Shown here: in pieces, positions 1-4,835 of the stretch
Position numbering within the stretch: the first letter of the stretch is position 1
How the letters are laid out: the number at the start of each line of letters is the position of its first letter
Origin: Candidatus Hydrogenedentota bacterium
GTDB lineage: Bacteria > Hydrogenedentota > Hydrogenedentia > Hydrogenedentales > SCBR16-9
DNA: 6,458 nt
Assembly (NCBI GenBank): GCA_007116095.1
Contig: SKJD01000396.1
Span: 1 to 6,458 of the forward strand
Direction of reading: 5' to 3'
Notes under the pieces: model-generated
Database searches by the model: none
Told to the model about the DNA's origin: nothing
Seen by the model: the letters and a program-made list of their open reading frames with translations, nothing else
Translations under genes and position numbers: made by a program

Positions 1-1
1 A

Positions 2-991
2 ACCCTGCGCGGGCAATGGACCGCCGGCCCCTGGAACTGGGACGACAACAGTCTTTATTTCCATGCCAAGTGGCGCTATGAATGGCAGATTGACACCCGG
101 CCCCGCCAAGACTGGAACTACGGTACTTTCGAAGGCCAGGGACGCTATGTCGGCAACATGTTGGCGATTGCCAACCCAACTCCGGCCTGGTGGGGCGAAG
201 GTGACGAAAAGATCTATATCGACGGCGAGGACTTCCCGAGCCACTTCGGTACGGGCACGGAAGACTACTACGGCTATGCCTGGTGTTCTCCAGAACTCTT
301 CACCCACGCCTACCACAACCAAAGCCGCTGTGACGGCCCCCACAACTACGGGCACACCTCGGTCAACCGCTTCCATATCATGGATGATATTCCCTACAAC
401 GAATCACTGCGCTTCGACATGGAAGTGTGGCACTGGGAAGAGGTTATCATCGACCAGGCGGTCATAAACTACTGGTACGCACGGAACAACGACGACAACT
501 TTGCGCCCATTGACGCTGATGGCTTCATCGTTCCCGAGATTCCCGAGCATAGCATCGCCCGCGTGGAAGGCGCATTGGAAGGCGAGGATATGCGCGTGAT
601 CGCCATCAGCGACGGCAATGCCAGAACCCAGACTTCCTTCGCCTGGGAGTGGAGCGGCGGCGAACAGGTCTGGTGGACGGAGGCCGGCGTTGGCGACCAA
701 CTGGAGCTGGGTTTTGAAGTCGAAGAAGCCGGACGCTATCGTATCCTTCCCAGCTTCACCCACGCGGTGGATTACGGCATCGTTTCCCTGGAAATCAATG
801 GACAACCCGTGGCGGAGACCATCGATCTCTACGCCGAACACGTGACGAATCCCGAAATGGAACCGCTAGGCATCTTCGACCTGGAAGCCGGAGAAAATAT
901 TCTCAAGGTCACCATTGAAGGACACAACCCGGAAGCTGTCCCGGGCTACATGTTCGGTCTGGACTACCTGCTCCTGGAAGAAGTCGAGTAG
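2..991 (+). CDS. DUF2961 / GH172-family glycoside hydrolase, 3' part (5' end outside window)
   Basis: The frame is open from the first base triplet at position 2 and ends at TAG 989-991, giving 329 visible residues without a start. Residues about 20-165 resemble the DUF2961 fold, now glycoside hydrolase family GH172. The founding member acts on difructose anhydride or alpha-fructofuranosides. The signature stretches GEGDEKIYIDG (residues 65-75) and FGTGTEDYYGYAW (from residue 82) are intact. Glu66 and Glu87 lie 21 residues apart, which matches the spacing I recall for the two catalytic glutamates of the characterised bifidobacterial enzyme (from memory). Residues about 190-329 form a separate, strand-rich C-terminal domain (SFAWEWSGGEQVWW, then VEEAGRYRI, ending GYMFGLDYLLLEE). 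It resembles the carbohydrate-binding-like sandwiches often attached to this family. The substrate cannot be inferred. A signal peptide, if any, is outside the window. A terminator follows directly, so this is the last gene of its transcript. Confidence 0.88.
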   Translation, partial: TLRGQWTAGPWNWDDNSLYFHAKWRYEWQIDTRPRQDWNYGTFEGQGRYVGNMLAIANPTPAWWGEGDEKIYIDGEDFPSHFGTGTEDYYGYAWCSPELFTHAYHNQSRCDGPHNYGHTSVNRFHIMDDIPYNESLRFDMEVWHWEEVIIDQAVINYWYARNNDDNFAPIDADGFIVPEIPEHSIARVEGALEGEDMRVIAISDGNARTQTSFAWEWSGGEQVWWTEAGVGDQLELGFEVEEAGRYRILPSFTHAVDYGIVSLEINGQPVAETIDLYAEHVTNPEMEPLGIFDLEAGENILKVTIEGHNPEAVPGYMFGLDYLLLEEVE

Positions 992-1004
992 AATATCCCT
1001 TAGC

Positions 1005-1054
1005 TCCCCTGTCGCATGGCAGTTGCACCGCCCTGCGGCAGGGGGATTTTCTCT
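1005..1054 (+). terminator. Intrinsic terminator of the GH172 gene
   Basis: CCCCTGTCGC at 1006-1015 pairs with GCGGCAGGGG at 1035-1044 over 10 positions, with one G-U wobble. The stem can continue inward through GGC 1018-1020 with GCC 1030-1032. A T-rich tail (TTTTCTCT, 1047-1054) follows after GGA. A smaller alternative hairpin, CCCTG-CGG-CAGGG (1031-1043), shares the same tail. It begins 13 bases after the GH172 stop codon, where a terminator is expected. Confidence 0.62.
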
Positions 1055-1087
1055 ATACATCAAACAAAACGGAAACACGGAATTTTT

Positions 1088-1237
1088 ATGTGGTGGTACT
1101 TTCTGATAATCGGCCTGATAGGCGTGGTGTTCATCCTCTGGTTACTGGTCGCGCTCAAACAGAGCCTGCCCCAGGAACGTAGTCCTGCTGAATCCCCAAG
1201 AACGCAAACGCCGCCGCCCCGCAGCCCGGAGATTTGA
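1088..1237 (+). CDS. Small single-pass membrane protein, 49 residues, hypothetical
   Basis: The ORF starts at ATG 1088 and reads MWWYFLIIGLIGVVFILWLL, a clean hydrophobic helix at residues 2-23. A short polar, proline-rich tail follows (ALKQSLPQERSPAES... TPPPRSPEI). An in-frame ATG at 1016 is less likely, because it lies inside the terminator hairpin and would add a non-hydrophobic stretch before the helix. A weak GGAA (1079-1082) sits 5 bases before ATG 1088. No family is recognised. The gene follows the GH172 terminator, so it would need its own promoter, and I do not see a convincing one. The shape (N-terminal helix plus short tail) is like many small membrane proteins, but a chance ORF cannot be excluded. 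Confidence 0.45.
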   Translation: MWWYFLIIGLIGVVFILWLLVALKQSLPQERSPAESPRTQTPPPRSPEI

Positions 1238-1288
1238 TGAACCTCATTGACCGCTGCGTTGCGTATGATGCGCCTACGACGGCTTTAC

Positions 1289-1367
1289 ATTCGCGTGTAT
1301 TTGCGTTCATTCGCGGATCGTAATAACAGGTCTTTTGATCCACAAATGAACGCAAATATACGCGAAT
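1289..1367. repeat. Composite repeat A: long hairpin of ~10-bp units
   Basis: Two 31-base arms, 1289-1319 and 1337-1367, are inverted copies of each other (28 of 31 match) around a 17-base loop. Each arm is three decamers in tandem. The left arm reads ATTCGCGTGT, ATTTGCGTTC, ATTCGCGGAT. The right arm on the minus strand reads ATTCGCGTAT, ATTTGCGTTC, ATTTGTGGAT. The same unit recurs in direct orientation at 2090-2168. No T-tract follows and no gene ends close by, so it is not a simple terminator. The stretch 1238-1452 contains this element, the 28-29-base array after it and otherwise no gene. Confidence 0.85.
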
Positions 1368-1386
1368 AATTAAATGACAACTTTTC

Positions 1387-1415
1387 ATCCACAGATTACG
1401 CCGATAAACACAGAC
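1387..1415 (-). repeat. Three-unit ATCTGTG array, left member of an inverted pair
   Basis: Read on the minus strand, this is three units: GTCTGTGTTT, ATCGGCGTA and ATCTGTGGAT. It matches the plus-strand array at 2197-2225 at 23 of 28 positions in inverted orientation. It lies 19 bases after hairpin A. The pair brackets 1416-2196, which includes the 181-residue gene. Confidence 0.75.
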
Positions 1416-1429
1416 AAAATACTAACCCA

Positions 1430-1480
1430 CGAAATAATGTATAAATATCTTATCACAAACACTTTCTTATAATTATTTCG
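1430..1480. repeat. AT-rich inverted repeat across the 3' end of the 181-residue gene
   Basis: CGAAATAATGTATAA (1430-1444) is the inverted match of TTATAATTATTTCG (1467-1480), apart from one extra G, with a 22-base loop. It spans the last codons and stop of the minus-strand gene, so its transcript would end in a 14-bp, mostly A-U stem. There is no strong T-run immediately after it on the minus strand. It may be a weak terminator or an mRNA-stabilising end. Confidence 0.4.
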
Positions 1481-1998
1481 TCACTACTGACCTCGCAATA
1501 CAGAAAACGTGGCATAAGATATGTTTTCCATCCAAGACTTCGTGGAAACTTTATACTTCTTCCAGAGGCTACAATCATTTCCTCGACAATCGCCAAAGGG
1601 TTTACCAGGCACGGTAACATGATAGCCCAATATAGTGCAATATTTACAGAGTCAAATTGAAAATTTATACTATTTCGACCTACATATATTTGTTGTAAGT
1701 TTTCCCAATGGTGGGCCATGTCATCTTTAGCGTCTAACTGCGCTATACTTTCGTTACTTATCAAAAAGCGACGCCGGAAAAAGCTCAAGACACAAATAAG
1801 CTCCACCGAGAAAAAACATAACATAGCCACACTTAGTATAATATTCAGAATATCATAGCCGGTATCAATATTGTACACGTAATCAACTAAAATCAATGCC
1901 ACTATTAAACACCAAATAACATTTCGCAAAATGAGGCGCCTAGAAACCTTAAGCACATGAATCCCGTCGCCAGATTCATCTATATTGAAATATTTCAT
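1453..1998 (-). CDS. Two-helix membrane protein with cytoplasmic C-terminal domain, unknown function (181 aa)
   Basis: The start at 1998 is supported by AGGGTGA (complement of 2005-2011) 6 bases upstream. The protein has a short polar N-terminus (MKYFNIDESGDGIHVLKVSRR), then two hydrophobic helices at residues about 22-44 and 49-74. RRR (75-77) follows the second helix, so both ends should be cytoplasmic. The remaining hundred residues alternate polar and hydrophobic positions (FLISNESIAQLDA, HHWENLQQIYVGRNSINFQF). This is reminiscent of YcxB-like or bacterial PH-like domains that follow a membrane hairpin, but that is a resemblance only. The gene is AT-rich compared with the GH172, LysR and pur genes. 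It lies between two composite repeats, so it may be a cassette or newcomer. No enzymatic motif was seen. It could be an accessory or defence-like membrane protein, but nothing shows this. Confidence 0.7.
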   Translation of the reverse strand: MKYFNIDESGDGIHVLKVSRRLILRNVIWCLIVALILVDYVYNIDTGYDILNIILSVAMLCFFSVELICVLSFFRRRFLISNESIAQLDAKDDMAHHWENLQQIYVGRNSINFQFDSVNIALYWAIMLPCLVNPLAIVEEMIVASGRSIKFPRSLGWKTYLMPRFLYCEVSSDEIIIRKCL

Positions 1999-2089
1999 CT
2001 TGATTCACCCTACTCTGGCCAGCAATGGTACTGCTTTTCCCAATACACCAAACCGAACAAACAGAGACATAAGTCTGAGACGCCTTTAT

Positions 2090-2168
2090 ATTCGCGTGTA
2101 TTCGCGTGCATTAGTGGATCGTAATCAACACTTTCCTTATCCGCGAATGAACGCCAATGAACGCGAAT
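2090..2168. repeat. Composite repeat B: second copy of the decamer hairpin
   Basis: The left arm 2090-2120 reads ATTCGCGTGT, ATTCGCGTGC, ATTAGTGGAT, then C. The right arm 2138-2168 on the minus strand reads ATTCGCGTTC, ATTGGCGTTC, ATTCGCGGAT. The arms match at 24 of 31 positions around a 17-base loop. The left arm plus GATCGTAAT matches repeat A in direct orientation, including the preceding CTTTA. The gap 1999-2244 contains this repeat and the following array, and no gene. Confidence 0.82.
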
Positions 2169-2196
2169 AGCCTTCAAAACCATTATCATTAATATT

Positions 2197-2225
2197 ATCT
2201 GTGCCAATCTGTGTAATCTGTGGAT
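2197..2225 (+). repeat. Three-unit ATCTGTG array, right member of an inverted pair
   Basis: The units are ATCTGTGCCA, ATCTGTGTA and ATCTGTGGAT, with periods of 10 and 9. It begins 29 bases after hairpin B and ends 19 bases before the stop codon of the 161-residue gene. It is the inverted partner of 1387-1415. Confidence 0.75.
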
Positions 2226-2244
2226 ATATTACAATGACCTTATC

Positions 2245-2730
2245 TCAGTCCCCAAAAGTCCCAAATCCCCACATGAACATAACGACAATAAGCACCGTCA
2301 TGAACCCCCAAAATATAATGCGATTTATCCGCTTTTCCCCCAACTTATTATTTGCGATGATGATGTCCAATCTTAGCTGTTTATGCAATGCCGTGTGCAA
2401 ATCTTCCGGGATGCAGGTCAAGTCCGAATCGAGGCAGTCCGCCAGCCTTTCAAACAAGGCCAAGTCTTCTGGCTCAATCCTGTTATTATGGTCAAATTTC
2501 GGCTCGGCCAGGTTTTCGTAACAATATTCGAGCACCACCAAATAATACTGAACTTCCTCTATCATTACATCATACAAGATATCCTGTTCACGTTTTTCAT
2601 CAATGGACGCTATTGCACATTGAAAGTCATATTCGTCGATGTAGCCATGTATATATTCCAGCATGGCGGACCTGAAGAGGTTGCGGTCCTCCCTGATAAT
2701 TTCATAGGTCTGTGGGGTGGGTTGATTCAT
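2245..2730 (-). CDS. C-terminally membrane-anchored protein, unknown function (161 aa)
   Basis: ATG at 2730 has a good ribosome site, AAGGGA (complement of 2738-2743), 7 bases upstream. Residues 1-130 are soluble, acidic and probably helical (SAMLEYIHGYIDEYDFQCAI, VMIEEVQYYLVVLEYCYENL), with three cysteines at 38, 70 and 99 and a fourth at 106. Residues about 137-158 form one hydrophobic helix (IIFWGFMTVLIVVMFMWGF) preceded by GEKRINR. The basic side should face the cytoplasm, leaving only GTFGD outside, which is a tail-anchor topology. There is no signal peptide and no recognised family. It starts 28 bases after the LysR stop on the same strand, so the two may share a transcript. Its base composition is much lower in G+C than that of LysR, which argues for a different origin despite the adjacency. 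Confidence 0.72.
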   Translation of the reverse strand: MNQPTPQTYEIIREDRNLFRSAMLEYIHGYIDEYDFQCAIASIDEKREQDILYDVMIEEVQYYLVVLEYCYENLAEPKFDHNNRIEPEDLALFERLADCLDSDLTCIPEDLHTALHKQLRLDIIIANNKLGEKRINRIIFWGFMTVLIVVMFMWGFGTFGD

Positions 2731-2758
2731 GATGGTATCCCTTCAGTGCAACGCATGT

Positions 2759-3631
2759 TCAAACCTGACTTTTCAGTATCTCCAACAGCGTAGATTCGGC
2801 GCGGGACTGGTAGGCCCCATGGCGTCGTATGGCGCCGATTTGGATCGTGGGCAAGCCGGGAAAGGGTATCACTTCCAGGGCCTCATCGGCATCGTCCAGG
2901 AGCGCAACGGGCAAAAAGGACAGTCCGACGCCTTCGCGCACATAGCGCTTGATGACCTCGAAGGAGCCGCTGTCCAGCACCACTTGCGGCGTAAAGTCAT
3001 GCTGGGCGAAACAGGCTTGCAGCAGGCTGCCCGTGCGGGTGTGTACGTCCAGCAGCAGGAAGGGCTGCGTCTCCAGGGCCGCAAAATCGATACGCTTGGT
3101 CTGCGCCAGGGGATGCCCCTTGGGCGCCACCAGCGCCAGTTGCTGTTCGAGGAGCGGTTCTTCACGGAGTTCCGCATCATCTTGCGGCAAGGTGACAATC
3201 CCCAGGTCCAGCTCGCCCTGCCGCACCAGGGCCGCAATGGCGTCCGAGCTTCGGTTCACCAACTCCAGGCGCGTGTACGGATGGGCCCGCGTGAAAGCGT
3301 GTATGTGTTGCGGCAGGTAGTACAGGGCCATGGTGTCGCTCGTGCCCACGCGGATACATTGCACCCCCCGCGCATGCAGGTCGTCCAGTTCCTTGCGCAA
3401 CCCGACGGTCGCCTGAAGAATCTCGCGGGCGCGGGCATAGATCAATTTGCCCTCCGGCGTCAGGCTGTTGTGCTTGCGGTCCAGCAGCACACAGCCCAGC
3501 GCTGTTTCCAGTCCCTTCACCTGCTGGCTGATAGCTGGCTGCGATCGGTGCAATGATTTCGCGGCGGCCCGAAAGCTGCCGTGTTGTACAATGGCGCAGA
3601 AACAGCGTAAAGATTCGAGATTCATTCTCAT
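2759..3631 (-). CDS. LysR-type transcriptional regulator (290 aa)
   Basis: This is a full-length LysR-family protein. A winged helix-turn-helix occupies residues about 4-62, with the recognition region GSFRAAAKSLHRSQPAISQQ at 18-37 and the conserved LTPEG at 57-61. A linker helix follows, then the two-lobed effector-binding domain from about residue 92 (IRVGTSDTMALYYLPQ) to the end, including GELDLGIVTLP and EGVGLSFLPVALL. The frame is open to an ATG at 3688, but that would add a 19-residue extension with no family match and would cover the upstream dyad. I prefer ATG 3631 (MRMNLESLRCF), with AGAAAG just upstream. ATG 3625 is also possible. The gene is divergent from purM across 133 bases, a typical LysR arrangement. 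The effector and target are unknown. It could control itself, purML, or the downstream 161-residue gene. Confidence 0.92.
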   Translation of the reverse strand: MRMNLESLRCFCAIVQHGSFRAAAKSLHRSQPAISQQVKGLETALGCVLLDRKHNSLTPEGKLIYARAREILQATVGLRKELDDLHARGVQCIRVGTSDTMALYYLPQHIHAFTRAHPYTRLELVNRSSDAIAALVRQGELDLGIVTLPQDDAELREEPLLEQQLALVAPKGHPLAQTKRIDFAALETQPFLLLDVHTRTGSLLQACFAQHDFTPQVVLDSGSFEVIKRYVREGVGLSFLPVALLDDADEALEVIPFPGLPTIQIGAIRRHGAYQSRAESTLLEILKSQV

Positions 3632-3659
3632 GTCACTTTCTGGAAATATTAAGGCGCTT

Positions 3660-3678
3660 TGATAACTTATACTTATCA
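3660..3678. promoter_or_regulatory. LysR-box-like dyad between lysR-type gene and purM
   Basis: TGATAA (3660-3665) and TTATCA (3673-3678) are perfect inverted arms around 7 bases. The core ATAA-N7-TTAT contains T-N11-A at the symmetric positions (3663 and 3675), the classic half-site geometry of LysR-family operators. It lies 28 bases upstream of the LysR start and 20 bases before the purM promoter -35 hexamer. This suggests autoregulation and possibly control of the divergent gene. Confidence 0.5.
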
Positions 3679-3698
3679 CATGAATCATAACATTTCAT

Positions 3699-3728
3699 TT
3701 GACTTATAACAAACCCAAAGCGTATTCT
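3699..3728 (+). promoter_or_regulatory. Predicted sigma70-type promoter of purM-purL
   Basis: TTGACT (3699-3704, 5 of 6 to consensus) is followed after 18 bases by TATTCT (3723-3728, 4 of 6). Transcription would start near 3735, leaving a leader of about 30 bases. That is too short for a purine riboswitch, and none is seen. Confidence 0.5.
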
Positions 3729-3752
3729 GGTGTCCTGTGCTTACTTCAACGC

Positions 3753-3758
3753 AAAGGA
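3753..3758 (+). promoter_or_regulatory. Ribosome binding site that sets the purM start
   Basis: AAAGGA lies 6 bases before ATG 3765. The frame is open upstream to TTG 3699, but that codon has no such site and overlaps the -35 hexamer, so 3765 is the better start. Confidence 0.7.
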
Positions 3759-3764
3759 CCGGTA

Positions 3765-4835
3765 ATGAGCGAAAGCAACGAAAAGAAACCCAGCCTCAGT
3801 TATAGTGATGCGGGGGTAAATATCGACGCCGCCAACGAGGCGTTGCGCACTGTCAAGGAATTGGTGAAACGGACCTTCAACGAGCAGGTTCTGGACGATA
3901 TTGGCAGCTTCGGCGCCACGTTCCAGTTGAACATGCACGGCCTGCAGGAACCCGTGTTGGTCTCCAGCGTGGACGGCGTCGGCACCAAGCTGAAGCTGGC
4001 CTTCATGACCAGCAAGCACGACACCGTGGGCATTGACCTGGTCTCGCATTGCGTGAACGACATCCTCGTTCAAGGTGCGCGACCGCTCTTTTTCCTGGAC
4101 TACCTGGCGCTCGGCAAGCTGCACCCGGACGTCGTAGTGCAGGTGGTGCGTGGCCTGGCCACGGGCTGCCGCTATGCCGGTTGTGCGCTCATCGGCGGAG
4201 AAACCGCCGAAATGCCGGATATGTATAAAGACGACGAGTACGATCTCGCCGGCACCATTGTCGGCGTGGTGGACAAGAAGCGCATGGTGGACGGCTCGGG
4301 AATCAAGGAAGGCGACGTCGTCATCGGCCTGCCCTCCTCGGGACTGCACACCAACGGCTACAGCCTGGCGCGCAAGATTTGCTTCGAAGTCGCGGGGCTG
4401 GACGTCCATGACCCGATGCCGGGCGTGGGCCGCACGGTCGCCGAAGCCCTCATGGAACCGCACCTTAGCTACGCCAAGCTCATGCAGATCGTGATGAAGG
4501 TAGTGAACGTCAAAGGCATGGCGCACATCACCGGCGGCGGCATTACCGAGAACCTGCCACGCACCCTGCCGGACGGCCTCAGCGCGGAAATCGACCTGAA
4601 ATCCTGGACGGTTCCCCCGCTCTTCCGCTACCTCCAGGAGACGGGCAATGTGTCGGAATCCGAAATGCTCCGCACGTTCAACATGGGCATGGGCTATCTC
4701 ATGGTGGTCGCCGCGGAACAGGCCGACAAGGCCATGGAGACCGTGGAGCTGGCCGGGCAAAGCAGCGTGCGCATCGGTCGCGTCATACCGGGGAACGGCG
4801 AAATACAGTATAAGGACGCGTTACAATATGCCTGA
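3765..4835 (+). CDS. purM: Phosphoribosylformylglycinamidine cyclo-ligase (AIR synthetase)
   Basis: PurM catalyses the ATP-dependent closure of FGAM to AIR, the fifth step of de novo purine synthesis, in the cytoplasm. The 356-residue protein is close to the usual family length of about 345. Hallmarks appear in order: [10 protein letters not shown] (12-21), [12 protein letters not shown] (from 68), [27 protein letters not shown] (GIDLV near 89), [12 protein letters not shown] (143-154), [16 protein letters not shown] (188-203), [13 protein letters not shown] (254-266) and TFNMGMGYL near the C-terminus. The glycine-rich motifs are the phosphate and ATP-binding loops shared with PurL. The stop codon overlaps the purL start by 8 bases, so the two are translated as a coupled pair. 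Nothing is missing or unusual. The start at 3765 follows a good ribosome site. Confidence 0.97.
   Translation: MSESNEKKPSLSYSDAGVNIDAANEALRTVKELVKRTFNEQVLDDIGSFGATFQLNMHGLQEPVLVSSVDGVGTKLKLAFMTSKHDTVGIDLVSHCVNDILVQGARPLFFLDYLALGKLHPDVVVQVVRGLATGCRYAGCALIGGETAEMPDMYKDDEYDLAGTIVGVVDKKRMVDGSGIKEGDVVIGLPSSGLHTNGYSLARKICFEVAGLDVHDPMPGVGRTVAEALMEPHLSYAKLMQIVMKVVNVKGMAHITGGGITENLPRTLPDGLSAEIDLKSWTVPPLFRYLQETGNVSESEMLRTFNMGMGYLMVVAAEQADKAMETVELAGQSSVRIGRVIPGNGEIQYKDALQYA

Larger units (their letters stand above)
1416..2758. other. AT-rich accessory island
   Basis: Base composition drops sharply here. Hand counts of sample lines give 17 of 60 G+C at 1441-1500, 21 of 60 at 1801-1860 and 23 of 60 at 2581-2640, against 38 of 60 inside purM at 4081-4140. 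The island holds two minus-strand genes of unknown function, both with membrane segments, and two composite repeats at or inside its left half. It suggests DNA acquired separately from the flanking GC-rich genes. No transposase or integrase gene is present, and the exact edges are not defined by the sequence. Confidence 0.6.

Noticed and set aside
1289..1367. Intrinsic terminator
   Set aside because: The hairpin is long, but no T-tract follows on either strand and no stop codon lies close by.
1155..1388. Minus-strand frame of 77 codons
   Set aside because: It runs through hairpin A and overlaps the small membrane-protein ORF. Its translation is dictated by the repeat.
1289..2225. CRISPR array
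   Set aside because: The repeats come as inverted hairpins and 10-bp tandem units, with a gene between copies and no regular spacers.
2201..2521. Plus-strand frame of 106 codons starting in the ATCTGTG array
   Set aside because: It begins inside a repeat and runs antisense to the 161-residue gene, which has a good ribosome site and a coherent topology.
2729..3556. Open frame of 275 codons on the plus strand
   Set aside because: It is antisense to the LysR-type gene, which has full HTH and effector-domain motifs.
3699..3764. N-terminal extension of PurM from TTG 3699
   Set aside because: The extra 22 residues match nothing in the family and overlap the predicted promoter. ATG 3765 has a good ribosome site.
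3729..3764. Purine riboswitch in the purM leader
   Set aside because: The leader is about 30 bases and has no three-way junction.
3741..4760. Open frame of 339 codons on the minus strand
   Set aside because: It is the antisense shadow of purM, rich in His, Arg and Ala, without family features.
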